From positions 1 through 46,694 of the forward strand of contig NZ_JANAIF010000032.1 in the NCBI RefSeq assembly GCF_024721015.1: a stretch of 46,694 nt of DNA. Reading direction: 5' to 3'. Shown here one piece after another: positions 1 through 8,839 of the stretch (the stretch's first letter is position 1; every line of letters begins with the position of its first letter). The DNA is from Xenorhabdus bovienii (GTDB lineage: Bacteria; Pseudomonadota; Gammaproteobacteria; Enterobacterales; Enterobacteriaceae). The notes under the pieces are model-generated. The model did not search any database and was not told the origin of the DNA. It saw nothing but the letters and a program-made list of their open reading frames with translations. Both the position numbers and the translations under genes were made by a program.

Positions 1-25
1 TCGAAATGAAATGCGAGCCGAAAAA

Positions 26-115
26 GATAAATGCAAGCTCATTTGCAGTTAATATGAGCAGGAAGGTATTTTCATTTGCAATTAATGTGGGCTAAAAAAG
101 CGGATAAATGCAAGC
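26..115. repeat. Imperfect direct repeats at left edge
   Basis: The 13-mer gataaatgcaagc occurs at 26-38 and again at 103-115. A second pair, catttgcagttaatatgagc (40-59) and catttgcaattaatgtgggc (73-92), differs at three positions. The inner unit also has short inverted ends (gctcat / atgagc). No open frame explains the repetition. The function is unknown; it could be the edge of a larger repeat lying to the left of the window. Confidence 0.5.
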
Positions 116-161
116 CCGACCGTTTTCGATTGCGAGCCGTTACAACTAACTAACGTTATTC

Positions 162-195
162 GGCTGCCATTTCATCGAATGGCAGCCATGATTTT
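162..195 (+). terminator. Probable intrinsic terminator of a gene left of the window
   Basis: A perfect 10-bp stem (ggctgccatt at 162-171, aatggcagcc at 178-187) closes a 6-base loop and is followed within three bases by a T-rich stretch. It would terminate plus-strand transcription from a gene that ends before the window starts. Confidence 0.5.
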
Positions 196-929
196 TCTCT
201 CTTTACGAGATACAAACCGAAGTACACCAAAACGACAATGTTTTCACCTATCTGTTATTGAAAACGAAATCTTTTTTCATTTAATACTCATTTCTTATTG
301 CTCATATCAGGTGACAAGCCGTATTTTCAGTTATAATCCATCATGTTGCGATATGGTAAATATTACAAAAATGTTAATAAAAGCATTTGTTGCAACCATT
401 TCCAACCTATATTTTGTGTTTTTTTTCACCGCCAACGTGGTGTTTTTTTAATCCTATTTATTCTTCGATTGATTTACATTCCCACAGTGACTGTAAACCA
501 CATAAAAAGAAATAAACCGCCCTTATGTTACCTTGTCACGATTAATTTTTATTCTTTCTTGCTAACGCAGAAGCATATTCACTCCGAAATCATCATCAAG
601 TAACATATTGTTTTATAATTCATTTTATAAAAAATATCATAGCCGATAAAAAAAACCACAAGTCAATAGCTGCATATCACACCACCTCTATTAAATTCTA
701 AAAATGCGATTCTTATCGACTTTCGTTCTAAAAAATGGAATATGAAATAGAAAATGTGTTGCTTGCCAATGAAAAAAGCAGAGAACATGTTAAAACTATA
801 CCAACAATTAAGTAATCAACTTTATAAAAACATGTTAATAATTTCGTTCCTCGTGATTATAAAGTGATTTTTATTTTAACTTGTAAAATATCTCCATCAC
901 AAAGATGGGTTTCTGGGAAGAATTATTCA
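196..929. other. AT-rich intergenic region, no convincing gene
   Basis: The frames open here have no ribosome binding site and low-complexity translations. Two copies of aacatgtta (784-792 and 829-837) lie 45 bases apart just upstream of the transporter gene and could be regulator half-sites, but nothing else supports that. Confidence 0.5.
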
Positions 930-2465
930 ATGCAATCTTCAAATAAGAATGGAAATCATAGAACCTTTTTTGGGCATCCTTATCCACTAAGTGCCCTTTT
1001 TATGACAGAAATGTGGGAACGTTTTTCATTTTATGGCATTCGCCCCCTTCTGATTTTATTCATGTCTGCGGCAATTTTTGAAGGGGGAATGGGTATCCCT
1101 CGTGAGCAGGCATCAGCCATTGTCGGAATTTTTGCCGGCAGTATTTACCTGACATCACTCCCAGGCGGCTGGTTAGCCGACAACTGGTTAGGTCAACGAC
1201 TTGCAGTCTGGTATGGCTCGATTATTATCGCATTAGGGCACCTGTCCATCGCATTATCGGGGATCTGGAACAATAATCTGTTCTTTATCGGGCTGCTACT
1301 CATTACTATTGGTACTGGCCTGTTCAAGACCTGTGTGACAGTCATGGTAGGAACTCTGTACAAAAAAGATGATCCCCGTCGTGATGGTGGTTTCTCCCTG
1401 TTTTATATGGGCATCAATCTGGGTTCCTTGATCGCTGCATTAATTACAGGTTGGCTGGTGAAGGATTACGGCTGGCACTGGGGCTTTGGTGTTGGTGGAT
1501 TAGGTATGTTAGTCGCCCTGCTGATTTTCCGCTTTTACACTGTCCCACTAATGCGCCGTTATGATAAAGAAGCGGGTCTGGATTCCAGTTGGGATCATCC
1601 AATGGTAAAACGCAAAAACGTTGGTAAATGGATCGGCGCACTCTTAGTCGTTATCTGTGCGATTGTTGCAATAGTAGCTATGGGCGTTATTCCCTTTAAC
1701 CCAGTGATGGTTGCCAATGTGCTGGTGTATATTATCTCATTAAGCGTTATCCTCTATTTTGCCTATTTATTCCTATTTGCAGGGTTAGACCGCAATGAGA
1801 AAACCCGCTTGTTCATTTGTTTTATCCTGCTGGTTTCAGCCGCTCTATTCTGGTCAGCATTTGAGCAAAAACCAACTTCATTTAACTTATTCGCCAAAGA
1901 CTACACTGACCGTATAGTACTGGGTTATGAAATTCCGGCCGTCTGGTTCCAGTCGATTAATCCTCTGTACATTATTCTGCTGGCACCGCTATTTAGCTGG
2001 CTGTGGCCTATGCTGGCAAAACGTAATATGAACCCAAGCAGTATCGGTAATTTTATGATTGCTATGCTGTTTGCGGCGGGTGGTTTTGGCATCATGATGC
2101 TTGCATCACAGTACGTACTGGCAACTGGGGGGACGGTTTCCCCTCTATGGCTGATTTTTAGTATTCTTTTGCTGACACTGGGTGAACTTTGCCTCAGTCC
2201 AATCGGACTGGCAACCATGACCGTACTGGCACCTTCCCGCATGCGTGGACAGGTAATGGGATTATGGTTCTGTGCCAGCGCACTGGGAAATCTGGCTGCT
2301 GGCCTGATTGGTGGTAACGTGCGCGCAGATAAACTTGATAGCCTGCCAGAATTGTTTTCCAATGTTTCACTATCGTTGATTATCTGTTCTGCTGTTCTGC
2401 TTGTTTTAATCATCCCGATTCGCCGTTTAATGAGCAATCTTCACCAAGCGGAAACGAAATCTTAA
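930..2465 (+). CDS. POT-family proton-dependent oligopeptide transporter
   Basis: The product (511 residues) is a proton-coupled di/tripeptide symporter of the POT/PTR family in the inner membrane. About 12-14 hydrophobic segments are visible. The N-terminal ExxER motif (EMWERFSFYG), the GGWLAD loop and the FYMGINLGS stretch are POT hallmarks. The start at 930 is chosen over an in-frame codon at 864 because gggaag lies nine bases upstream and because the extra 22 residues look like translated leader. The length matches the family (about 500). The sequence around FYGIRPLLILFM differs from E. coli DtpA, so I do not give it that symbol. It is monocistronic and followed by a hairpin terminator. 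Family assignment is firm; substrate preference is unknown. Confidence 0.9.
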   Translation: MQSSNKNGNHRTFFGHPYPLSALFMTEMWERFSFYGIRPLLILFMSAAIFEGGMGIPREQASAIVGIFAGSIYLTSLPGGWLADNWLGQRLAVWYGSIIIALGHLSIALSGIWNNNLFFIGLLLITIGTGLFKTCVTVMVGTLYKKDDPRRDGGFSLFYMGINLGSLIAALITGWLVKDYGWHWGFGVGGLGMLVALLIFRFYTVPLMRRYDKEAGLDSSWDHPMVKRKNVGKWIGALLVVICAIVAIVAMGVIPFNPVMVANVLVYIISLSVILYFAYLFLFAGLDRNEKTRLFICFILLVSAALFWSAFEQKPTSFNLFAKDYTDRIVLGYEIPAVWFQSINPLYIILLAPLFSWLWPMLAKRNMNPSSIGNFMIAMLFAAGGFGIMMLASQYVLATGGTVSPLWLIFSILLLTLGELCLSPIGLATMTVLAPSRMRGQVMGLWFCASALGNLAAGLIGGNVRADKLDSLPELFSNVSLSLIICSAVLLVLIIPIRRLMSNLHQAETKS

Positions 2466-2512
2466 TTATGACAAAAGCCGCAATTAATTGAGTAGGGAAA
2501 TAGATATACCCA

Positions 2513-2550
2513 AGCCATCTCCATTATGCTGAGATGGCTTTAGTTTTTAT
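2513..2550 (+). terminator. Terminator of the POT transporter gene
   Basis: An 8-bp stem (agccatct at 2513-2520, agatggct at 2532-2539) with an 11-base loop is followed by a T-rich tract (ttagttttta). It lies about 50 bases after the transporter stop codon. Confidence 0.7.
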
Positions 2551-2626
2551 ATGCGACTCCTTTCGCACTCTTCCGGTGTCCACAGTTAGCTAAACACTAT
2601 CGTATCATCCGCCGCCCGTCACTGGC

Positions 2627-3055
2627 TCAGTGAAAAGAACCACAAGTATCAGCAATATCTGAATAAGAATAGCTATTTCCAAAGTCTTTTTCTAATTTCT
2701 GTCGAGTAGCTCGATAACAGCGGCGATTGGAGAGATGACTCGTTTGTTGCATATGTTGAAAGGATTTTAGGTTTTTACTCTCCCAATCATAAGAAAGTCC
2801 GATTCCATTTTTATTCTCGAATTTTTTGTTGTACTGTTTCATCTCTTCCTCTCGTTTTTCCGCCAGCACGTTATCCTGTGTCAGCGTATCAACATTCCAA
2901 TATTTGGAGTCTAACCCCGCTCTTTTTTTCAGATACTCCTCTGAAGGTTTGTTATCAGTAGGCATCTCACTTTTGTAGCTAAAATCCAGCGCCAACGCTT
3001 GGGTACAGCCCATTGATAAAATAAAAAACAAGCAAGAAACTCCTTTGATTTTCAT
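2627..3055 (-). CDS. Small secreted protein of unknown function
   Basis: This 142-residue product starts with a lysine-containing n-region, a hydrophobic core (CLFFILSMGC) and a likely signal peptidase site near ALAL, so it is probably exported to the periplasm or outside. The mature part is hydrophilic, rich in Lys, Glu and Asn, and has two cysteines (CYRATR and CGSFH near the C-terminus) that could form a disulfide. The ribosome binding site aggggaat sits seven bases before the ATG. I recognise no family. It is transcribed alone, convergent with the transporter gene. Confidence 0.65.
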   Translation of the reverse strand: MKIKGVSCLFFILSMGCTQALALDFSYKSEMPTDNKPSEEYLKKRAGLDSKYWNVDTLTQDNVLAEKREEEMKQYNKKFENKNGIGLSYDWESKNLKSFQHMQQTSHLSNRRCYRATRQKLEKDFGNSYSYSDIADTCGSFH

Positions 3056-3225
3056 ATATTCCCCTAATGTAACTATAACTAAAAATTATTATTTAATAGC
3101 CATTATGGGCTCAGGTCAACACCCCGTTATAGGTAGATCTATGTTCGGAAAAAATAACCCTTTACAAACAAAAGTAACTTCAACATGCTGAGTCCGATTT
3201 TTTATTAGAATAAAGTGAGATTTTG

Positions 3226-4016
3226 ATGCCTTCATACCCTATTTATCATGTCGATGCTTTCACGGAAAAATCCTTTTCTGGCAACCCTGCCGCTGTTGTT
3301 TTGCTGGATAAATGGCTGACAGATGAAGCGTTGATTGCCATTGCCGCAGAAATTAATCTTTCAGAGACAGCCTTTCTGGTAGGAAATCAACTACGTTGGT
3401 TTACACCTAAAGTCGAAGTGAATTTATGTGGGCATGGGACGCTGGCAACCGCTTTCGTCCTCATAGAACACCAATCTTGCCAAGATAACCCGATCACGTT
3501 CACAAGCCTTTCCGGTGAGCTTCGTGTATCTCATCAAGAGGGTATTTTCACATTGGATTTTGCCGCTACTGATTGTCATGAAGAAAAAACGCTCGTCTCT
3601 ATTATGCAGGACGCTCTGGGGCAAAATATCAACGAAGTGTTCGCCTCACATGATCGCTATATTTGCGTGATGGATTCTGCTGATCTCAAGTTCTCAATAC
3701 CCAACCTGACTTTAATAAAATCGCAGCTCTTCCCTTAGCTGGGCTTACCATTACCGCTCCCGGTGAGTCACCTGTTGATTTTGTTTCACGTTATTTTGCT
3801 CCAGCAAAAGGTGTCAATGAAGATCCCGTGACGGGTTCAACCCACTGTGTTCTCACGCCCTTCTGGGGAGAAAGGCTCAATAAATCAACACTCCATGCAC
3901 GTCAACTCTCCGAACGAGGAGGCGATATATTATGTAAAACAGACGGCAATCGCGTTTATTTGACTGGAAAAGCAAAACTCTTTTCCCATGGGCAAATATT
4001 GCTTGAAGACCAGTAA
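3226..4016 (+). pseudogene. PhzF-family isomerase/epimerase gene, frameshifted
   Basis: The first part (3226 to about 3690) encodes a PhzF N-terminus (YHVDAFTEKSFSGNPAAV, LSETAFL, NLCGHGTLA). The remainder continues in another frame from about 3690 to 4016 (PDFNKIAALPLAG, DFVSRYFAPAKG, EDPVTGSTHC, RGGDI), which is the conserved PhzF C-terminal half. Restoring one base near 3690 (DLK then VLNTQPDFNK) gives one protein of about 263 residues, close to family size (260-300). PhzF/YddE-like proteins are diaminopimelate-epimerase-fold isomerases. The ATG at 3226 with gtgaga upstream is preferred over the TTG just before it. As read, the product would stop at about 170 residues without the second half of the active site. 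A sequencing error cannot be excluded. Confidence 0.85.
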
Positions 4017-4069
4017 TTCTCCACTTGTTACAAACAATGACATTATAAAATTATAACATAAGAGATAAT

Positions 4070-4576
4070 ATGACTCGGTTATATATGTTTTATCTGGGTG
4101 GCAATGCCGGAAAATCCAATATCGAAGTTCACGATGTCCAATTTGTTGCAGTGGATCAGGTCGAAAAAGCCTATCCTGTATTACGTGAGGTCTGGTTTGG
4201 CGATAAAGATAAACTGCATCTGGATGGTTATATGCCCATCACATGGGCTGACGGTTACGATATTATGCTCAGTCATGATGAATATCCTGGAGAAATGCAG
4301 CTTTATTTCGTCAACGTTGGAGGCTACCAAAAAGATTCACTGGCAGAAGCCCATGAGTTCGGGTTCTTTGTAGCCCGCACAGTTGAAGAAGCTAAACAAA
4401 AAGCCAAAGAAAGCTTACTTGCTGGTTACGGCCAACTGCATAAAGATAACCTGAAAGATGTTGATGACTGCTTGCTTTTGGGGTCAGTGAATAGCTATTA
4501 CATCCATTTAGTTGAAAATCCTGACGGTCAGCCTGATAAACCGGAATGGCAGGGGTATCGTCCCATCGGAATCTAA
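4070..4576 (+). CDS. DUF1543 domain-containing protein
   Basis: This 168-residue protein matches my recollection of the DUF1543 family: N-terminal MFYLGGNAGKSNIEVHD, then EVWFGDKDKLHLDGY and YFVNVGGY, which read as two related half-domains. It has no signal peptide or membrane segment, so it should be cytoplasmic. The role of the family is unknown. It begins 53 bases after the broken phzF-like gene on the same strand and may have been co-transcribed with it. The ribosome binding site is aagagata. Confidence 0.75.
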   Translation: MTRLYMFYLGGNAGKSNIEVHDVQFVAVDQVEKAYPVLREVWFGDKDKLHLDGYMPITWADGYDIMLSHDEYPGEMQLYFVNVGGYQKDSLAEAHEFGFFVARTVEEAKQKAKESLLAGYGQLHKDNLKDVDDCLLLGSVNSYYIHLVENPDGQPDKPEWQGYRPIGI

Positions 4577-4585
4577 TTGAGTGTC

Positions 4586-4611
4586 GGTCAGCAGAATAAC
4601 CTCTGCTGACC
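4586..4611. terminator. Hairpin between convergent DUF1543 and lldD genes
   Basis: A perfect 10-bp stem (ggtcagcaga / tctgctgacc) with loop ataacc lies between the two convergent genes. It has no clear U tract on either side, so it may terminate weakly or protect 3' ends. Confidence 0.5.
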
Positions 4612-4632
4612 ATAAACAACAGCTACAATTGA

Positions 4633-5775
4633 TTAACCTTGCTTGCCTACCAGCAAATTTGAATTGATCTCTGCAATTGACTTCGCACCTGTCAATGTCA
4701 TTGCTACTCGCATCTCTTTATCAATCAGATCCAGCAGATTGGAAACACCGGCTTCCCCTGCTGCTGCCAGCGCGTAAACAAAAGCGCGCCCCAACAAGAC
4801 ACTATCCGCTCCCAAAGCGAGCATTCTCACCACATCTAATCCAGTACGGATACCAGAATCAGTCAGAATGGTGATGTCATTCTTGACAGCATCTGCAATC
4901 GCTGGCAAAGCACGCGCCGTCGATAAAACACCATCAAGCTGGCGTCCCCCATGGTTGGAAACCACAATCCCATCAGCACCAAAACGCACAGCATCTTTGG
5001 CATCTTCTGGATCAAGAATACCTTTGAGAATCATTGGCCCTTTCCAGAAATCGCGGATCCATTCCAAGTCTTTCCAGGATATTGACGGATCAAAATTATT
5101 TCCCAACCAGCCAATGTAATCTTTTAGCTTGGTTGGTATACCACGGTACGCGGAAATATTGCCGAGATCATGCGGCTTGCCCATTAGCCCCACATCCCAT
5201 GCCCATTGAGGATGAGTCATCGCTTGCAAGATTTGTCTCATGGAAGTATTCGGGCCACTCATGCCAGAATGTGCATCACGATAGCGCGCTCCAGGAATCG
5301 GCATATCAACGGTAAACACCAGATTTTTAACTCCCGCCGCCTGTGCCCTCTCCAGTACATTGCGCATAAAACCACGATCTTTCAGTACATAAAGCTGAAA
5401 CCATATTGGACGGTCAATAGCTGAAGCTACTTCTTCAATCGGGCATACCGATACAGTAGATAAAGTAAACGGAATTCCCTTTTTGGCTGCAGCCCGTGCT
5501 GCCTGCACTTCACCACGACGTGCATACATACCGGACAAACCCACAGGAGCCAACGCCACGGGCATTGCCATTTTTTCCCCAAATAAACGGGTTTCCAGGT
5601 TCAGTTCAGACATATTTTTCAATACACGCTGGCGCAACTCAATGCTAGATAAATCTTCGGTATTACGTTTAAGGGTATGCTCTGCATAAGCTCCGCCATC
5701 GATATAGTGAAACAGAAAAGGCGGTAATTTGGCCTGTGCTGCTGCCCGATAATCAGTTGAAGCGGAAATAATCAT
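4633..5775 (-). CDS. lldD: L-lactate dehydrogenase (quinone-linked, FMN)
   Basis: LldD oxidises L-lactate to pyruvate and passes electrons to the quinone pool at the inner membrane. The protein (380 residues; E. coli about 396) has the FMN-dependent alpha-hydroxy-acid dehydrogenase layout: N-terminal [23 protein letters not shown] in the FMN region, [11 protein letters not shown], the catalytic-base histidine in [11 protein letters not shown], and [12 protein letters not shown] with LLGRAF for the phosphate group. The ATG has aagg eight bases upstream. It follows lldP by 38 bases on the same strand, so the two form an lldP-lldD operon. The GntR-type lldR found in E. coli is absent here. Confidence 0.93.
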   Translation of the reverse strand: MIISASTDYRAAAQAKLPPFLFHYIDGGAYAEHTLKRNTEDLSSIELRQRVLKNMSELNLETRLFGEKMAMPVALAPVGLSGMYARRGEVQAARAAAKKGIPFTLSTVSVCPIEEVASAIDRPIWFQLYVLKDRGFMRNVLERAQAAGVKNLVFTVDMPIPGARYRDAHSGMSGPNTSMRQILQAMTHPQWAWDVGLMGKPHDLGNISAYRGIPTKLKDYIGWLGNNFDPSISWKDLEWIRDFWKGPMILKGILDPEDAKDAVRFGADGIVVSNHGGRQLDGVLSTARALPAIADAVKNDITILTDSGIRTGLDVVRMLALGADSVLLGRAFVYALAAAGEAGVSNLLDLIDKEMRVAMTLTGAKSIAEINSNLLVGKQG

Positions 5776-5813
5776 AATATGTACCTTAATGTTGAGAACT
5801 TATTTGCGCATTT

Positions 5814-7394
5814 TTAGAATGTCAGAATCAGGGCCATAACAGCCGCGATGGCCCCATAAACCAGCATGGGTAAAATGGTTTTTTTCATGATTTGTCCCTC
5901 TGCATTGGCGATACCCAAAATAGAGCAGACAGCAATAATATTGTTCAGACAAATCATATTGCCCATAGCACCACCAACAGATTGGAGCGCCAGCATCAAA
6001 TTGGCATTCATTCCGCCGTTCAGGGCGATGGAATACTGAATTCCGCCGAATGTCAGGTTAGAAACGGTATTGGATCCCGAAAAGAATGAGCCGAGCGCCC
6101 CAAGGAACGAAGAGAACAGGAGCCAACTTTCCCCCGTCATTACGGCCAATGCCTTACCAATGATAATCACTGGTGCATTTTCTCCGCCCAACATCATGAT
6201 GTTGACCATCACTAATGCACCAAACAGCGCAATGAATGGCTTGAAAATCCGTGATCCTGTTTCACAGAACATCTGTTTTACCTGATAGCGGTTCAGCTGA
6301 AAAAGTGGGATGCACAACAGCACAACCAACAGGAACGGGATAATTGCCGGTGCATATAATATTTTGTAGCTGGCAGAAGCTGACGTACCCAACACTTGTT
6401 GTAAGTTAATAATCAGAGATTTACTGACATTAAGTTCACCTAACCATCCCAAATTCAATTGCCACTGGATATCGGCATTGTTCAATAGCCCCTTGATCCC
6501 TAATTGGTGAATACGGGTAATTATCAGGATCACAATTAATAACAAGGTTGGCATCATCGCCTTGATAATCTTGCTGAAAGGCAAAACCCGAACAGTACCT
6601 TTTTTCTCGTAACGTTTTATTCCGATACCCAAGCGAGCAAATAATACTGACAGAGCCAGTCCAATCGCACCGCCTATCAATGCAGGAAACTCATAATTGA
6701 CCTGAGCTAATAACAAATAAGGCGTGGTACAGCTCAAAATACTTAAGAAGATAAATAGGATGTTTCCACGAATTTCCTGCCACGACACAATAAACCGCAG
6801 TGCCAGTAACGGAATGACAAAGCCAGCGACAAAGTGAATCAACGCACTTAAGCGCCCAATTTCTAATAAATTGCCATCAGGTAAGCCAAGGTTGGCGAAA
6901 CCGAACCATGTGGGAGTCCCCACCGCGCCGAAAGAAACGGGTACAGAATTCATTACCAAAGTCAGCAAAGCAACACGCAAGGGATTGAATCCCAAACCAA
7001 CCAATATTGGAGCGGCAATCGCCGCTGGTGTACCAAAACCACTGGCTCCTTCAATCATAAAAGCAAAAGCCCAACCAATAATCATCAACTGAGCGACGGG
7101 GTTGGGACTGATATTTTCCAGCCATTTGCGTACAACATCTTCGGCTCCGCTGATTTGCATCAGTTTATTAAGTAATATTGCGCCTAAGATAATGGTAATA
7201 GGAGTAAGAACGGAAACCAAAGCCGTAATGATGTTTGCATGTAACAATAATGACGAAGATTCAAACCAAAATAGTTGTGTGAAATAAACTATAACCGCAG
7301 TCAATGGCAGAGCCATATAGGATGGAATACCGTTACGCTTGGTCATCATCCAAATCAGCAGGACAATCGGAGCAATGCTGAAAAATAAGGGCAT
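5814..7394 (-). CDS. lldP: L-lactate permease
   Basis: This inner-membrane protein (526 residues) imports L-lactate with protons. It is hydrophobic throughout with 12 or more membrane segments. The family features GASGFGTPAAIAAPILVGLG, SVPVSFGAVGTPTWFG and LGSFFSGSNTVSNLTFGG are all present. An upstream in-frame TTG at 7427 exists, but the ATG at 7394 is preceded by gagg at good spacing and gives the usual N-terminus. It is the first gene of the lldPD operon. Confidence 0.92.
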   Translation of the reverse strand: MPLFFSIAPIVLLIWMMTKRNGIPSYMALPLTAVIVYFTQLFWFESSSLLLHANIITALVSVLTPITIILGAILLNKLMQISGAEDVVRKWLENISPNPVAQLMIIGWAFAFMIEGASGFGTPAAIAAPILVGLGFNPLRVALLTLVMNSVPVSFGAVGTPTWFGFANLGLPDGNLLEIGRLSALIHFVAGFVIPLLALRFIVSWQEIRGNILFIFLSILSCTTPYLLLAQVNYEFPALIGGAIGLALSVLFARLGIGIKRYEKKGTVRVLPFSKIIKAMMPTLLLIVILIITRIHQLGIKGLLNNADIQWQLNLGWLGELNVSKSLIINLQQVLGTSASASYKILYAPAIIPFLLVVLLCIPLFQLNRYQVKQMFCETGSRIFKPFIALFGALVMVNIMMLGGENAPVIIIGKALAVMTGESWLLFSSFLGALGSFFSGSNTVSNLTFGGIQYSIALNGGMNANLMLALQSVGGAMGNMICLNNIIAVCSILGIANAEGQIMKKTILPMLVYGAIAAVMALILTF

Positions 7395-7711
7395 AAAATC
7401 CTCATAGTGACTATTTTTATAAGGCAAAGAATGTAGCTAAAAAGTTAATTCTTCATAACGACGCCATTATAATCACAACCTTTCCTAAGCTCCTACGTCA
7501 CTATTTTTTAACAATAAGGAATAATATAAATTTTCGGCGAAATTATCATGTCATACGGATATGATTAAATATCATAAAAATCATATGGATGCATGCATCA
7601 TTGAAATAATAAAAGCGGTTACATCACACTAATTAGACATGAATTTTCAATAGACTATATCCAAAAATGACATAATCTCTGCTGAATATTAGTTATCAGC
7701 AGAGAGGAATA
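7395..7711 (-). promoter_or_regulatory. lldPD upstream region with dyad symmetries
   Basis: This gap should carry the lldPD promoter. It holds the perfect 12-bp palindrome gatgcatgcatc (7588-7599) and several atcat/atgat half-sites between 7547 and 7585, including atcat..atgat arranged as a loose dyad. They could bind the adjacent LysR regulator or another factor. No operator consensus is recognised with certainty. Confidence 0.35.
7677..7704 (-). terminator. Hairpin after the LysR gene
   Basis: A 9-bp stem (ctctgctga / tcagcagag) with a 10-base AT-rich loop starts eight bases after the LysR stop codon on the minus strand. The arms resemble those of the hairpin at 4586-4611 on the other side of lldPD. 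Confidence 0.45.
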
Positions 7712-8632
7712 TCAAAAATAATGACTGATATTTTTGTAAGAGATCATAATATGCTCAATCAACATTCGGATTTTCAAAGGTAAATTTCGGGTATAAGGAT
7801 AAACAGCATAAACACCCAAAACTTTTCCACTATATCCCTTAAGTATTTCCACCAATTTTCCTGTCTGCAAATCTTCATACACCATGACACGCGGAACCAT
7901 TGCAATACCGAACCCACCCAATACAGCTTTGCGGATTGCTAATGCATTATTTGAGGAAAAATTTCCATTTACCTGTAATTCGTAGATATCCCGGCTATCA
8001 GGCTGTTTCATCAACCAGTTGGCCGTACCGCTTTCCTGATGGGTATAAGTGAGACAGCTATGATTAAGAAGATCTTCCGCGGATTTGGGTTGCGGATACA
8101 TTTCCAGATAGCCGGGAGAACATACAATCACCCAGCGCGAATTCAAGATAGGCCTGGCAATTAAACTGGAATCCGGCATCGTGCCAGTACGAATTGCCAG
8201 ATCGATTCTTTCATTGACCAAATCAGCGAAATGATTTTCTAACCGTATCTCAACTTTCAATTTAGGATGCAAGCTACAAAACTCAGCAACTTTTTCACTC
8301 AGCAGCAATTCGCCTGAAACTGTGGGTACTGACATACGGATCACTCCCGTCAATTCATCACTTTTCTCACTTACCACATATAATGCATCTTGAATTCGGC
8401 TACTTATTTCCTTGGCATGTTGATAAAGCACCCGCCCATTTTCAGTCAATGTAAGGCTACGTGTAGTACGATACAAAAGACGCGCGCCAAGGGATTTTTC
8501 CAGACGCCCAATACGCTTACTGATGACTGAACTAGTGATACTTGCGCTTTCTGCCGCTTTACTGAACGATCCACAGTCAACAATCAAAGCAAACAAAATA
8601 AGATCGTTTGCATATTCATGAGTAGATAACAT
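7712..8632 (-). CDS. LysR-family transcriptional regulator
   Basis: This 306-residue protein has the LysR N-terminal winged helix-turn-helix (ALIVDCGSFSKAAESA, then SVISKRIGRLEKSLG and LLYRTTRSLTLTENG) and a C-terminal effector-binding domain of the CrgA-like subgroup (VSGELLLSEKVAEFCSLHP, ERIDLAIRTG, NNALAIRKAVLGGFGIAMVP). Sitting upstream of lldPD on the same strand, it is a candidate lactate-responsive regulator in place of LldR, but the 317-base gap leaves this unproven. The ribosome binding site is weak (aagg two bases before the ATG). Confidence 0.88.
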   Translation of the reverse strand: MLSTHEYANDLILFALIVDCGSFSKAAESASITSSVISKRIGRLEKSLGARLLYRTTRSLTLTENGRVLYQHAKEISSRIQDALYVVSEKSDELTGVIRMSVPTVSGELLLSEKVAEFCSLHPKLKVEIRLENHFADLVNERIDLAIRTGTMPDSSLIARPILNSRWVIVCSPGYLEMYPQPKSAEDLLNHSCLTYTHQESGTANWLMKQPDSRDIYELQVNGNFSSNNALAIRKAVLGGFGIAMVPRVMVYEDLQTGKLVEILKGYSGKVLGVYAVYPYTRNLPLKIRMLIEHIMISYKNISHYF

Positions 8633-8726
8633 AACCTTGTATACTTCAATGTGCGTTCAAGGCCGACAGTTTAAACGCTATAGGTGATAAATCAATCCTT
8701 TCGCCACACCGTAAAAATACCCAGTA

Positions 8727-8749
8727 GCCCACACGCTGAGCGTGTGGGC
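8727..8749. terminator. Strong GC-rich hairpin downstream of the PL14-like gene
   Basis: Eleven-base inverted arms (gcccacacgct / agcgtgtgggc) separated by one base lie about 90 bases after the PL14-like stop. A T-rich stretch follows a little later on the minus strand. The hairpin could be a terminator or a REP-like element. Confidence 0.4.
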
Positions 8750-8839
8750 AAAAAGATAAATATTTTTTGTACATTATAAGAATATTCTTGAATTAATTGG
8801 CTAATTTTAAAATCTTAAGTTTTAATTTCATCAGAATAG

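Noticed and set aside
179..603. Two overlapping plus-strand frames of 86-90 codons
   Set aside because: No ribosome binding site, low-complexity translations and overlap with a terminator hairpin; considered chance frames in AT-rich DNA.
3684..3705. Programmed frameshift in the PhzF-family gene
   Set aside because: No slippery heptamer or downstream structure is evident, and PhzF proteins are not known to need one.
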